DNA of 64,000 nucleotides from Chitinophagaceae bacterium (GCA_016715365.1 JADKAM010000001.1:1488001-1552000); one strand, 5' to 3'. Positions 35,162 to 44,534 are shown, counted from the first letter of the stretch. The notes: generated by a model from the sequence alone, not told the origin. A program made the numbers and translations.

Positions 35162-35935
35162 ATGATCAAACAAATTCCGAATCTCTTTACACTGCTCAAT
35201 CTTTTTTTAGGTTGCATGGCTATTGTATTTGCTTTGCAAACCGAAACTATTTCTATTTACGTAGGAGAAGACCTTAGTTCGCATTATAATATTCCTGAAA
35301 GATTATCAGTTGCTGCCTATTTTATTTTTGCTGCAGCCGTAATAGATTTTTTAGATGGCTTTGTTGCCCGTTTGCTGAAAGCTACATCCGAAATGGGTAA
35401 ACAACTGGATTCATTAAGTGATGTGGTAAGTTTTGGTGTGGCACCTTCAGTAATTTTATATCAGCTGCTTAAGGTCAGTTTTATTAAAGAAGAAAGCGGT
35501 CTTGAAACTTCTATAGCCTGGCTGCTGCCGGCTTTTATAGTTGCCTGTGCAGGCGCTTACCGTTTAGCAAGATTTAATCTTGATAATTCTCAATCTTATG
35601 GTTTTAAAGGAGTGCCCATACCGGCTGCAGGGTTATTTATTGCTTCGTTTCCGCTGATCTTACATTATGGTAACAGTATTATAAATGTAAGTGAATGGCT
35701 AACCAATAAATGGGTGCTGTATACAGTTATTGTTTTAATAAGCTGGCTGATGGTTTCTACACTGCCATTAATGGCATTGAAGTTTAAAGATTTTACACTT
35801 AAGAATAATATGCCCAAGGTTATTTTACTGGCAGTGGCTGTTGTGGCTGCTTTAATTTTTCACTGGCTGGCAGTTCCCATTGTGTTTATCGTTTACATTA
35901 TTTTATCTTTGCTTTTCAAACAACAACCATCATGA
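35162..35935 (+). CDS. pssA: CDP-diacylglycerol-serine O-phosphatidyltransferase
   Basis: A membrane enzyme making phosphatidylserine, the precursor of phosphatidylethanolamine. The 257-residue protein has about seven hydrophobic segments and the CDP-alcohol phosphatidyltransferase signature DGFVARLLKATSEMGKQLDS-LSD (about 64-86), in which the four aspartates and the AR and G positions are kept. N-terminal IPNLFTLLNLFLGCMAIVFA is the first membrane segment and fits type II PssA. Its stop overlaps the purS start (ATGA). Confidence 0.93.
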   Translation: MIKQIPNLFTLLNLFLGCMAIVFALQTETISIYVGEDLSSHYNIPERLSVAAYFIFAAAVIDFLDGFVARLLKATSEMGKQLDSLSDVVSFGVAPSVILYQLLKVSFIKEESGLETSIAWLLPAFIVACAGAYRLARFNLDNSQSYGFKGVPIPAAGLFIASFPLILHYGNSIINVSEWLTNKWVLYTVIVLISWLMVSTLPLMALKFKDFTLKNNMPKVILLAVAVVAALIFHWLAVPIVFIVYIILSLLFKQQPS

Positions 35936-36177
35936 TATTTACTGTTCAGATAAAAGTTATGCCACTTAAAGATTTATTAGACCCACAAGGCAAAGCGGTA
36001 ATGGGAGGCTTACAGAATTTAGGCTTAAATACTGTTACCGATGTACGGATAGGAAAACACATCGACCTGCAGATTGAAGCAGATACTAAAGAGGCTGCTA
36101 TGGCAACTGCAGAAGATGCTGCGAAAAAATTACTGGCAAACCCCGTTATGGAAGTTTACGAAATTACTGTGAGTTAA
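35932..36177 (+). CDS. purS: Phosphoribosylformylglycinamidine synthase subunit PurS
   Basis: The small subunit of the three-part FGAM synthase, linking PurQ and PurL in step four of purine synthesis. The 81-residue product shows VQIKVMPLKDLLDPQGKAV (about 5-23) and DVRIGKHIDLQIEADTKEA (about 37-55), the two halves of the PurS fold. Length is normal. purL and purQ are not in this window. It is translationally coupled to pssA, an uncommon partner. Confidence 0.92.
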   Translation: MIFTVQIKVMPLKDLLDPQGKAVMGGLQNLGLNTVTDVRIGKHIDLQIEADTKEAAMATAEDAAKKLLANPVMEVYEITVS

Positions 36178-36182
36178 AAATA

Positions 36183-36261
36183 TTTTAGATTGTAGATTGC
36201 CGATTTTAGATTTTTGGTGCGGCTTTACATATCTACAATCTACAATCTAAAATCTACAATT
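36183..36261. repeat. Inverted GATTGTAGATT-type repeats before rsmI
   Basis: ATTGTAGATT and GATTTTAGATT on the left and ATCTACAATCTACAATCT-AAAATCTACAAT on the right are inverse copies of one short unit. Such arrays of TAGATT units occupy the whole purS-rsmI spacer and could fold into a long stem. Confidence 0.65.
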
Positions 36262-36927
36262 GTGCTCTATCTCATTCCATCTCCCATCGGCAACCTTGCA
36301 GATATTACTTTCAGGGCAATAGATATTTTAAAGTCGGTTGACCTGATTCTTGCCGAAGACACCCGCACTTCTGCGGTGCTGTTAAATCACTACCAGGTTC
36401 AAAAGCCCATCACGCCTTATCATCAGCATAACGAACATAAAATACTCACGCATTTAACCGAACAACTGGCTGCCGGTAAAACCATGGCCTTGCTTACCGA
36501 TGCCGGTACACCGGGCATAAGTGACCCTGCTTTTTTACTGGTAAGAGAATGCATCAAAAATAATATCAACGTAGAATGTTTACCAGGCGCCACAGCATTT
36601 GTACCGGCGCTTGTAAACAGCGGACTGCCCATTAACAGTTTTTGTTTTGAAGGTTTTTTGCCGCTTAAAAAGGGCCGGCAAACCATGATGAAAAAACTGG
36701 CAACAGAAGAAAGAACCATGGTTTTTTATGAAAGCCCCATGCGGCTTGTAAAAACACTAAACGAATTCATTCAATACTTTGGTGCCGAACGGCATTGCTG
36801 CGTAAGCCGTGAGCTTACCAAAAAATTTGAAGAAAATGCCAGAGGCACTTTACAGGAAGTGCATGATCATTTTAATACAAAAACGGTAAAGGGCGAAATT
36901 GTAATTGTAGTGGAAGGCAAAAACTAA
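36262..36927 (+). CDS. rsmI: 16S rRNA (cytidine-1402-2'-O)-methyltransferase RsmI
   Basis: A tetrapyrrole-methylase-fold enzyme that methylates the ribose of C1402 in the decoding centre of 16S rRNA. GTG at 36262 is chosen because the family starts directly with VLYLIPSPIGNLADIT; upstream residues are coded by the spacer repeat. Further motifs are ILAEDTRTSAVLL (about 30-42), LTDAGTPGISDPAFLLV (about 78-94) and LPGATAFVPALVNSGLP (about 106-122), together with ESPMRL. The result is 221 residues, normal. Its TAA overlaps the TAG of the converging esterase-like gene by three bases. Confidence 0.92.
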   Translation: MLYLIPSPIGNLADITFRAIDILKSVDLILAEDTRTSAVLLNHYQVQKPITPYHQHNEHKILTHLTEQLAAGKTMALLTDAGTPGISDPAFLLVRECIKNNINVECLPGATAFVPALVNSGLPINSFCFEGFLPLKKGRQTMMKKLATEERTMVFYESPMRLVKTLNEFIQYFGAERHCCVSRELTKKFEENARGTLQEVHDHFNTKTVKGEIVIVVEGKN

Positions 36928-38201
36928 TTGCCCGCCAGTTTTTTTATAGAAAAACATTTTGATGCGGATGTTTTTCTGATAAAAATGATCATATCAAAAT
37001 GGCTGATTAAATTAATTTTAGCGAATTGAAATTTATTCATTGCAACAGCGCCAATTGAACGAAAGAGCCTCTTTTCCTGTATCCAGCCAGTACCTTCCTG
37101 ACCTTTTGAAATATTTCTTAAATCCAATATAAAATCGGCTGTTTCCGCAATGTTGAAAAAGCTTTCGTAAGATCCTTCTTTTGTTAAGAGCGTATTGGCA
37201 GAATCTAAGCCAATGAATTTTTTTCCATCCCTTTGTACCGCAGTATAAGTGCCTTCTGCAGTGGCAAAGCCGATAGCGATCATTTGCTTTCCATAAATTT
37301 TATCCAGGTATTCGCCCATGCTCTTGTATTCAAATCCATCTTTGTCTTTCCTGATATGACCGTTGTGTGCCCACAATACAATTTTTGCGGATGGATTTTC
37401 ATCCAGGATCCATTTTACATTTTCAGCCATACTTTCATCCCTGGCTGGATTACTGAAATGATTTGCAGCATACTGCCACAATATCCGGGCATTTTGAAAT
37501 GCCCAGTTGAAATCCTTATTGTACGCCATTGGTTTATGAGCGTTCAAGCTATCTAAGAGTATTTGTGCATCGGCTTTTAGTTTTTTAAAATTATCGGTAC
37601 TTTCATTTTTCTTCATTTGCTTTTTTTTATAAAGCGAATCGTAATCATTTAAAATGGACAACAAATTGTTATTATTTACTATCAAATATTCCCTTAGTAT
37701 TTTAATTGAAACATCAGAAAACTGCATATCAAACCCGGTAAACATAATTTTCTTTGTTGCAGTTTCATTATACTTTTTCATCCACTCAATCATATCCAGT
37801 ACTTCCTGTGTATACCATGTCCAGAAATACATACCGGCCATTAGTTTGCGTGGATCTCCTTTGCCATCGATAATATATTCATTCAGGGCATACGCTTCGG
37901 GCATATTAGCTTCAATAGAAAAAATGGTGAATCCTTTTTCCTTCACCAGGTATTCCAGCATGCGGTGCTTCATACTGAATACTTCGGAGCTGCCGTGGGT
38001 ACATTCACCCAGAGAAACTATCCGGGCATCGCCGATTAAATCCTTTAATGGATTTAGATCATCAAAACCATTTTCGGCTTTTACATATTTTATGGGGATG
38101 CAATTTTTATTAAGCCAACTGGCAGCACTATTGCTTTCAGTTTGTGCCAATATAAAATTGCTAAAGAAAATTACGGATAAGAGCAGGATAGTTTTTTGCA
38201 T
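36924..38201 (-). CDS. Secreted erythromycin esterase family protein
   Basis: A 425-residue protein with a signal peptide (MQKTILLLSVIFFSNFILAQ) and the erythromycin-esterase fold. The active-site region is ARIVSLGECTHGSSEVF (about 58-74), with the Glu and His of the EreA/EreB type, then IFSIEANMPEAYALNEYI and WAHNGHIRKD (about 278-287). Members hydrolyse macrolide rings in resistant strains, but many environmental homologues have unknown substrates, so resistance should not be assumed. Single gene in antisense to its neighbours, sharing overlapping stop codons with rsmI. Confidence 0.82.
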   Translation of the reverse strand: MQKTILLLSVIFFSNFILAQTESNSAASWLNKNCIPIKYVKAENGFDDLNPLKDLIGDARIVSLGECTHGSSEVFSMKHRMLEYLVKEKGFTIFSIEANMPEAYALNEYIIDGKGDPRKLMAGMYFWTWYTQEVLDMIEWMKKYNETATKKIMFTGFDMQFSDVSIKILREYLIVNNNNLLSILNDYDSLYKKKQMKKNESTDNFKKLKADAQILLDSLNAHKPMAYNKDFNWAFQNARILWQYAANHFSNPARDESMAENVKWILDENPSAKIVLWAHNGHIRKDKDGFEYKSMGEYLDKIYGKQMIAIGFATAEGTYTAVQRDGKKFIGLDSANTLLTKEGSYESFFNIAETADFILDLRNISKGQEGTGWIQEKRLFRSIGAVAMNKFQFAKINLISHFDMIIFIRKTSASKCFSIKKLAGN

Positions 38202-38310
38202 GTAGTAAAAATAGTAATTGAACTGTATTAGGTCTGTTAATTTTTTTAAGATTTTGTCTTAAAAACAGGATAGGGCTGAATTTTGATCATAGTTGCGGAA
38301 AAGAATAAAA

Positions 38311-38341
38311 AATGCCGGTTAAATTTTAACCGGCATTTTTT
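38311..38341. terminator. Bidirectional terminator near the barrel gene
   Basis: AATGCCGGTTAAA and TTTAACCGGCATT pair almost without a loop; A run on the left, T run on the right. It serves the leftward barrel gene at 38364. Confidence 0.8.
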
Positions 38342-38363
38342 ATTCTCAGGTAGAAATCTGATT

Positions 38364-39071
38364 TTATTTTTTTCCTTTTTTGCCAAGGATATGTACCTGT
38401 AAGCCAACATTTACAGGAATATAAAACCGGGAGTAGGTACTTGTGTAATCATACCCGGTTCCGGTAGATGGCCTGTATTCATAAGATGTTTTGCTGCTGC
38501 CATAGTTAAATCCAACAGAAGCGTACAAGCCTATATTCTTGTTTACAAAATGCTCATATCCAAAAGCAGCACCTGCGTTCCAGTCGCCTTTTGGTTTAGT
38601 TTTAGTTTCGCTGCTGCTGCCGGTGCTTGTTTTGCTTTCACTCTTGCCTCCATATATTCCATATTGGAAATTTACCTGGGCAAAGGGCATTCCTTTAGAA
38701 CTGCCTCCAAAATAATACCGGGCCAGCGGGCCAATATAAAATGAGGGCTGCGTTGATTTACTTTCAGAAGTAGTTGTAGAAGAGGTATTGCTGCTGTTGC
38801 TTTTAGAGCTATAAAAGCTAACACTTACGCCGCCACCAACGGCAAGTTTGTCGGCAACGAACCAGGCAACATTAGGGTTGATACTGATGGAGAAACTATT
38901 GCCATCACTGTTATAAACAGTAGAAGTATTACTGTAGGTTGTTTTGCTATCGCTGTTTGTATAGCTGATACTTCCCAAGCCAACTCCTACCAGTTTGTTG
39001 CCTTTTTCTACCTGTGCAAAAGCTGATGACAGGCTGATACAGCCTGCAATCATAAATAAGATTTTTTTCAT
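38364..39071 (-). CDS. Outer-membrane beta-barrel protein
   Basis: A 235-residue protein with signal peptide (ending SSAFAQ) and an eight-strand-type barrel pattern: LVGVGLGSISYTNS, FSISINPNVAWFVADKLAVGGGVS (split near residue 75), FYIGPLARYYF and the GYEHFVNKNIGLYASVGFNYG block. Two long Ser/Thr-rich loops (about 90-110 and 150-165) would face outside. It is of the OMP_b-brl type; function unknown. The last residues are basic (GKKGKK) after the final strand. Confidence 0.78.
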   Translation of the reverse strand: MKKILFMIAGCISLSSAFAQVEKGNKLVGVGLGSISYTNSDSKTTYSNTSTVYNSDGNSFSISINPNVAWFVADKLAVGGGVSVSFYSSKSNSSNTSSTTTSESKSTQPSFYIGPLARYYFGGSSKGMPFAQVNFQYGIYGGKSESKTSTGSSSETKTKPKGDWNAGAAFGYEHFVNKNIGLYASVGFNYGSSKTSYEYRPSTGTGYDYTSTYSRFYIPVNVGLQVHILGKKGKK

Positions 39072-39334
39072 AACTTAATTTTAGTTTAAAATGATAATGC
39101 AAAATTATTATGATGCTTCAACAAAAACAATACCCGAAAGTGGTAGTTCTGTCGATAGCCATCATTATTTCAGTCTTTGTGGCTTTTTAAAACAAAGCGT
39201 CAGTTACTGAAGAAATAAAATATTTTTGTCACATTAAGTAAAGGAGAGCAGATCGATGAGATGAGAACCATTTATCAGTTTTATGCTTTTCATAAAGCTA
39301 TTTTACCGAAATTCACCGCTATAAATTTTATTTC

Positions 39335-41284
39335 ATGAAGAAATCAATTGTCTTGTTTTTTGCAACAGCATATTATGCCATTTCATTTGCACAACCTGCA
39401 AACTCTGCTCCAACTCAGTACTGGCAGCAGGCTGTTAAATACAATATGAATATTGATATGGATGTAAACACCAACAGGTTTACCGGAAAACAAAAACTGG
39501 AATACAGCAATAATTCGCCGGTTGCATTAAACAAAGTGTTTTATCATTTGTACTTTAATGCCTTTCAGCCAAACAGCAGTATGGATGTAAGAAGCCGTGA
39601 ACTGGGTAAGGTTTTGGTAAATAACCGGTCCGACTGGGATAACAGGGTTAAAGACCGTATTTTAAACCTGAAACCGGATGAAATCGGGTATCAGAAAATA
39701 ATTTCCTTAAAAATGAATGGCGTTCCTCAACCATTTAAATACCACGAAACCATACTGGAGGTAAATTTAATCAAACCTATTGCATCCAAAACAAAAGTTG
39801 TTTTTGATATGGAGTTTGAAGCACAGGTTCCATTGCAGATAAGACGCAGCGGAAGAGACAATCCCACCACCGGTGTACGTTACAGCATGAGCCAGTGGTA
39901 TCCTAAATTGTGCGAGTATGATAACGAAGGCTGGCATCCCACACCTTATGTTGCCCGGGAATTTTATGGCGTATGGGGCGACTTTGATGTAACCATCAAT
40001 ATTGATAAATCTTATAAAATTGGCGCAACCGGCGTTTTGGTAAATGCCAATGAAATTGGTTGGGGTTACGATGCACCGGGCACCGAATTAAAATCTACTC
40101 AAAAACCAAAAAGAAGCTGGCATTTTACAGGTCAGAATATTCATGATTTTGTATGGTGTGCCGACCCGGAATATAAACACCTGAGTTATAAAATGCCGAA
40201 TGGTGGTCCTACTTTGCATTCTATATATAATTATAAAGAAAACAATTCTAAAAATGATTCGGCATGGGCACTGGTACTTACTGCAGCAGCAAAAGCATTG
40301 CCATTCATCGAAAAAAACTTTGGTAAATATCCTTACCCGCAATATTCTTTTATACAAGGTGGCGATGGTGGTATGGAATACCCCATGGCAACTTTGTTGG
40401 TTGGCCCGGGTTTGGGAACTGTTTTTCATGAGTGGCTGCACAGCTGGTACCAGATGATGCTGGGTACCAACGAAGCCATGTATGCATGGATGGATGAGGG
40501 TTTTACAAGTTATGCCGAAGATATGGTAACTAAATTTTATGACAATAAATCAGCCTTGCAGGGTTTCAGGGAAGCCCTGTTGCAAAACCCCAACAATAAA
40601 AATTTAAAAGAGATTGTTGAAAATTGTCCCGAAGATCACAGCGGTGCTTACTTCAGTTATTTTGGATTGGCAAAAAGCGGGTTTGAAGAGCCGATGACCA
40701 CACACAGCGATCATTACAACAGCAATTATGCTTACAGCACAGCTGCGTATTCAAAAGGCGAAGTGTTTATGGAGCAGCTTGGTTATATAGTTGGTGCCGA
40801 AGTAAGAAATAAGATCCTGCTGGAGTATTACAATAAATGGCGCTTTAAACATCCCAATGCAAATGACCTGATAAGGGTAGCTGAAGATGTAAGCGGAATT
40901 CAATTAGATTGGTATAAAGAATACTGGGTAAGTACCACTAAAACCATCGATTATAAAATTGACAGTTTGTGGGAAGAGAACGGTATATCAAAGATCCGGT
41001 TAAAGAGAATTGGCCATATGCCCATGCCGGTTGATCTGCAACTGACCTATAAAGATGGCAGTACCGAAATGTTTAATATCCCATTGAATTTAATGTTTGG
41101 TAATAAACCCAATGAACAGCCTGCACAAAAACGTGAAGTACTGCAAGAATGGAAATGGACGCACCCGACCTATGTTGTTGAAATGAAACGGAGGCTGACT
41201 GATATTAAAATTGCAGAGATAGACCCATCCAAAAGAATGGCTGATGTGGACAGGAAAAATAACTTGCTTGAATTAAACTGGTAA
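39335..41284 (+). CDS. Secreted M1-family metallopeptidase
   Basis: A zinc aminopeptidase-like enzyme with a signal peptide (ending AISFAQ) and 649 residues. The exopeptidase motif is GGDGGMEYPMATLL (about 342-355); the zinc site is HEWLH at 365-369 with the third ligand Glu388 in MDEGFTSYAE, exactly the HExxH-18-E spacing. AAYSKGEVFMEQ (about 470) supplies the conserved tyrosine region. Acting in the periplasm or outside, it probably degrades peptides for nutrition. GNAT follows after 11 bases and may be cotranscribed. Confidence 0.92.
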   Translation: MKKSIVLFFATAYYAISFAQPANSAPTQYWQQAVKYNMNIDMDVNTNRFTGKQKLEYSNNSPVALNKVFYHLYFNAFQPNSSMDVRSRELGKVLVNNRSDWDNRVKDRILNLKPDEIGYQKIISLKMNGVPQPFKYHETILEVNLIKPIASKTKVVFDMEFEAQVPLQIRRSGRDNPTTGVRYSMSQWYPKLCEYDNEGWHPTPYVAREFYGVWGDFDVTINIDKSYKIGATGVLVNANEIGWGYDAPGTELKSTQKPKRSWHFTGQNIHDFVWCADPEYKHLSYKMPNGGPTLHSIYNYKENNSKNDSAWALVLTAAAKALPFIEKNFGKYPYPQYSFIQGGDGGMEYPMATLLVGPGLGTVFHEWLHSWYQMMLGTNEAMYAWMDEGFTSYAEDMVTKFYDNKSALQGFREALLQNPNNKNLKEIVENCPEDHSGAYFSYFGLAKSGFEEPMTTHSDHYNSNYAYSTAAYSKGEVFMEQLGYIVGAEVRNKILLEYYNKWRFKHPNANDLIRVAEDVSGIQLDWYKEYWVSTTKTIDYKIDSLWEENGISKIRLKRIGHMPMPVDLQLTYKDGSTEMFNIPLNLMFGNKPNEQPAQKREVLQEWKWTHPTYVVEMKRRLTDIKIAEIDPSKRMADVDRKNNLLELNW

Positions 41285-41295
41285 TGTAAGCTTGA

Positions 41296-41823
41296 ATGGA
41301 AATAAATATTCGCAGGATTGGTATTGAAGATGTTTCGGCTTTATCAGTTATAGCCCGGCAAACTTTTTATGATACGTTTACCGGAACCTGCACCGAAGCT
41401 GATATGCAGGGCTTTTTAGATCAGTATTACAGCACCACGCAATTGGGTAAAGAATTACTGGATGAAGAAACTTTTTGTTTTTTAGCAGAAGCAGATGGTG
41501 AGCCGGTTGCTTATTTGCAGTTTAAAGAAACCTATGATAATTTTCCTGAAATAAAAAAATGGAAAGCGCTGGAGTTAAAAAGAATTTATGTGCTTGCAGG
41601 ATTTCATGGAAAGGGCATTGCACAAAAACTGATGGATTTTTTTCTTGACTTTGCTACCAAAAAAAAATATGAAGCAGTTTGGCTTGGAGTGTGGGAGCAT
41701 AATATACGGGCACAAAAATTTTACGGAAAATATGGATTTGAAGACTCCGGATATACCCACGATTTTCCGATAGGCAGCACACCACAAACGGATAAATGGT
41801 TTTGGAAGTTTTTAAAACAATGA
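41296..41823 (+). CDS. GNAT-family N-acetyltransferase
   Basis: A 175-residue single-domain acetyltransferase. The acetyl-CoA site is LKRIYVLAGFHGKGIAQKLM (about 94-113), with the R/QxxGxG/A pattern as HGKGIA, and the C-terminal part contains EHNIRAQKFYGKYGFEDSG, the family motif B. The N-terminal part resembles spermidine/protein acetyltransferases, but the acceptor cannot be told. It follows the M1 peptidase gene closely and ends at a small terminator. Confidence 0.82.
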   Translation: MEINIRRIGIEDVSALSVIARQTFYDTFTGTCTEADMQGFLDQYYSTTQLGKELLDEETFCFLAEADGEPVAYLQFKETYDNFPEIKKWKALELKRIYVLAGFHGKGIAQKLMDFFLDFATKKKYEAVWLGVWEHNIRAQKFYGKYGFEDSGYTHDFPIGSTPQTDKWFWKFLKQ

Positions 41824-41850
41824 ACCCCCAAAATTCTTCGTGGGGTTATT
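41823..41850 (+). terminator. Terminator after the GNAT gene
   Basis: AACCCC at 41823-41828 pairs with GGGGTT at 41842-41847. The first bases overlap the TGA stop. The T tract is weak. Confidence 0.5.
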
Positions 41851-41875
41851 GCTTGTGCCTGCTTGGTTATTGTTT

Positions 41876-42517
41876 TTATCTTCCGAAATATTTATTTACT
41901 GCTTCAACACGGTTTGTAACATGCAGCTTCTCATAAATATGATACACATGTTTACGCACCGTTTCGGTTGTTATAAATAATTTATCCGAAATTTCTTTGT
42001 ATAAAAGGCCGGTTGAAAGCATTTCAAGTATCTCATTTTCTCTTTTAGAAAGTACCTCCAGTGATGTACCTGTGGGTGTTGCAACAGATTTATTTTGAAA
42101 AGCAGCTACTACTTTGCTGGCAATCTGGCTGCTCATAGGGGCTCCACCCTGGATCAATTCTGTAATACCTTCCAGCAGTTTGGCAGGCTGTGTTTTTTTC
42201 AGAATATAACCGCTGGCACCGGCACGTAAGGCCTCAAATATTTTTTCATCCTCCTCATAAATGGTACACATCATAAATAATATTTCAGGATTGCCGGCTT
42301 TTAATTCCCGTACCACTTCAATGCCATTCATTCCATCACCCAGGCCTATATCCATTAAAACAACTTTTGGATTTAATATGGGTAATTTAAGTATAGCTTC
42401 TTCGCCTGTTACACATGAGCCAGCAAGGGTAAAATCATTGGAAGATTCTATGATCTGTTCCAGGGCCTGGCGGATATCATGATTATCTTCAACAATTGCT
42501 ACTGAGTTATTTGTCAT
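41876..42517 (-). CDS. LuxR/NarL-type response regulator
   Basis: A 213-residue two-domain regulator. The receiver (about 5-120) has VAIVEDNHD (acidic pocket), the phosphorylation aspartate in VVLMDIGLGDG (D56), T in MMCTIYEEDE and K in ILKKTQP. A NarL-type helix-turn-helix follows (about 150-205): LSKRENEILEML and TTETVRKHVYHIYEKL. It should bind DNA as a dimer after phosphorylation. No sensor kinase gene lies nearby, so it is an orphan and its signal is unknown. Confidence 0.92.
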   Translation of the reverse strand: MTNNSVAIVEDNHDIRQALEQIIESSNDFTLAGSCVTGEEAILKLPILNPKVVLMDIGLGDGMNGIEVVRELKAGNPEILFMMCTIYEEDEKIFEALRAGASGYILKKTQPAKLLEGITELIQGGAPMSSQIASKVVAAFQNKSVATPTGTSLEVLSKRENEILEMLSTGLLYKEISDKLFITTETVRKHVYHIYEKLHVTNRVEAVNKYFGR

Positions 42518-42574
42518 CTTGCAAAAGTGGCATTATTAATTTATTTAAGCAATACCCTAAAGTGGTAATAAAAT

Positions 42575-43207
42575 TTACCTGACAGGGATATATAAGAGGT
42601 ATTTTTCAACAAAGAATTGCCGGGGGAATATTTTTTCTATTTCCCATACCCTTGGTTTGCATCCGCTTTCGTGGATTTCCTGTGCCAGGTCGCCTCCTTT
42701 CAGGCAAATAAGCCCATTGGGTACACCGGCAAGGGCTATCTTATTTTTTTGGATCAGCGGCTTACTCCAATACCATAGATCTTTTAATGGTGCCACAGCC
42801 CTGGAGATGACCACATCAAATTTCCTGTTCTTAATTTCCTCTGCACGGCTATGTTGTGTGGTAAGATTATCAAGCCCAATAGCGCCTGCAATTTCACTAA
42901 CAACTTTCAGCTTTTTATTGATACTGTCAACCAAATGAAATGTTGTTTCAGGAAACATGATGGCAAGCGGTATGCCCGGAAAGCCTCCGCCACAGCCCAG
43001 GTCCATCACCTGCATATCTTTTGTAAATTCAAATTTTGCTGCAATGGCCAGTGAGTGCAAAACATGGTGCTCGTAAAAATTATCCATATCCTTGCGGGAG
43101 ATGACATTTATTTTTGAGTTCCAGTCGGCATACAGATCTTTCAATGCAGCAAACTGCTCCAGTTGCTTTGGTGAAAAATCAGAAAAATATTGTTGTATTA
43201 ACTCCAT
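42575..43207 (-). CDS. rsmG: 16S rRNA (guanine-527-N7)-methyltransferase RsmG
   Basis: Methylates G527 in the 530 loop of 16S rRNA; its loss gives low-level streptomycin resistance in many bacteria. The 210-residue protein has LYADWNSKINVISRKDMDNF (about 26-45), YEHHVLHSL, the SAM site VMDLGCGGGFPGIPLAI (about 68-84) and VVISRAVAPLKDL (about 134-146). Complete and of normal length. It is a single leftward gene followed by a dispersed repeat on its upstream side. Confidence 0.95.
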   Translation of the reverse strand: MELIQQYFSDFSPKQLEQFAALKDLYADWNSKINVISRKDMDNFYEHHVLHSLAIAAKFEFTKDMQVMDLGCGGGFPGIPLAIMFPETTFHLVDSINKKLKVVSEIAGAIGLDNLTTQHSRAEEIKNRKFDVVISRAVAPLKDLWYWSKPLIQKNKIALAGVPNGLICLKGGDLAQEIHESGCKPRVWEIEKIFPRQFFVEKYLLYIPVR

Positions 43208-43225
43208 AAAAAATCAAAAGTTATT

Positions 43226-43242
43226 CTTCGACTAAGCTCAGG
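43226..43242 (+). repeat. Dispersed CTTCGAC-nn-GCTCAGG element, copy 3
   Basis: CTTCGACTAAGCTCAGG lies in the spacer between rsmG and the glycosyltransferase gene. Confidence 0.6.
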
Positions 43243-43293
43243 ATAAAAGACAAAACCTAATCTTCAATTTGTTCTTCCAGTTTCCCCCTCTTT

Positions 43294-44415
43294 TTACTTC
43301 CAGCCTTTTCTCGGTCTTTTAAATACCGCTACTGCAAATATCAGGTAATAAAAAAACATCCAGATATCAATAAATAAAAACCAGGGGTACATGGCCAGTT
43401 CGTTCAGTTTTTTCATACAGGGGTACAAAATGATTCCCTGAATCAGAAAACGAATACCAAATACAATTAAAGCCAGTTGCCAGTTAAAAAATATCAGTGA
43501 AGCAGCCAGCAACGGGTAAAACAACATGTGCGAAAAAGTATACAGGCCCAACAAGAACTTATGAACCGGCTTATAAAATTTACCGGTGCTGTAATGGCGG
43601 TTCTTTTGCCTTATCCAGGCACTCCAGGTTTTGGGAGCTTCGCTTAAAGTAAAAGCTTCTTTGTCAATATTAATTCTGGTATTCTTTTTTGTGGCTGCCA
43701 TGTTGATGAAGAGATCATCGTCGCCGCTGGGTATATTGTTGTGTGCCGAAAAACCTTTGTGCCTGAAAAAAATTGTTTTTTTATAACTGAGGTTGCGGCC
43801 CACGCCCATGTAGGGTTTACCTGCCAGCGCATAAGAAAAATATTGCAGGGCTGTGTGAAAGGTTTCCCAGCGAACAATTTTATTTAAGAGCCCCGGTTTT
43901 TTATGATAAGCACCATAGCCTAAAACAATTTCTGTGTTCTCATCAAAGCTTTCCTGCATTTTATCAATCCAGCATTCGCTGTTGGGCACACAATCTGCAT
44001 CCGTAAGTAAAACAATTTCGTGTTTGGCAGTTTTAATACCAATGCTTAAAGGAAATTTTTTACCAGGTATCAGTTTGGCTTCCTGTTTTAGTTCCACCAC
44101 CTGCAATTGCCGGTATGTTTTCTGGTATTCTTCCAGCAAATATTTAGTGTCGTCAAAAGAGTTATCATTCACCACAATCACTTCATGTGTTGTGCTGTAT
44201 TGCTGAACCAGTGCTCCCGGCAGATTTTTTGCTAAATTTGCGGCTTCGTCACGGGCACAAATAATTACTGATACCGGATGTGTTTGCGAAACGGCTTTCT
44301 TTTTTGGTTTGTAAACAGCCAGTCTGATAAAGAAAAACAGGTAGTAAAAAAGCTGTATCAGGGTTACCAGGCAAAAAGCATAAAAAACCAGTTGCCCGAT
44401 TTGGGTAAAATTCAT
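43294..44415 (-). CDS. Membrane glycosyltransferase, family 2
   Basis: A 373-residue protein. Starting at 44415 (MNFTQIGQLVFYAF) gives one N-terminal membrane segment; the longer frame to 44496 is not supported. The GT-A domain shows SVIICARDEAANL (about 49-61), EVIVVNDNSFDDT (about 79-91), LLTDADCVP (DxD, about 132-140), GDDDLFINM (about 220-228) and a RQKNRHYSTGK block like the QxxRW motif of processive enzymes. Two or three membrane helices end the protein. It probably transfers a sugar to a lipid or polysaccharide of the envelope; the substrates are unknown. Confidence 0.88.
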   Translation of the reverse strand: MNFTQIGQLVFYAFCLVTLIQLFYYLFFFIRLAVYKPKKKAVSQTHPVSVIICARDEAANLAKNLPGALVQQYSTTHEVIVVNDNSFDDTKYLLEEYQKTYRQLQVVELKQEAKLIPGKKFPLSIGIKTAKHEIVLLTDADCVPNSECWIDKMQESFDENTEIVLGYGAYHKKPGLLNKIVRWETFHTALQYFSYALAGKPYMGVGRNLSYKKTIFFRHKGFSAHNNIPSGDDDLFINMAATKKNTRINIDKEAFTLSEAPKTWSAWIRQKNRHYSTGKFYKPVHKFLLGLYTFSHMLFYPLLAASLIFFNWQLALIVFGIRFLIQGIILYPCMKKLNELAMYPWFLFIDIWMFFYYLIFAVAVFKRPRKGWK

Positions 44416-44534
44416 GCGCAAAAATAAGAAATGAAAATAAGTAATATCAATACCGATAAAGAAAATACAAACATAAAGTTGACAATGGTAAAACAATCAA
44501 CTACAAACCAATAAAACAAACCACAAACCACATA

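Noticed and set aside
36924..38201. Macrolide resistance gene
   Set aside because: The esterase family is clear but environmental members have varied unknown substrates, and no mobile context is seen.
37654..38205. 183-codon antisense frame opposite the erythromycin-esterase-like gene
   Set aside because: The minus-strand product has clear family motifs and signal peptide; the antisense product has none.
41876..42517. Two-component system locus
   Set aside because: Only the response regulator is present; no histidine kinase frame is found on either side.
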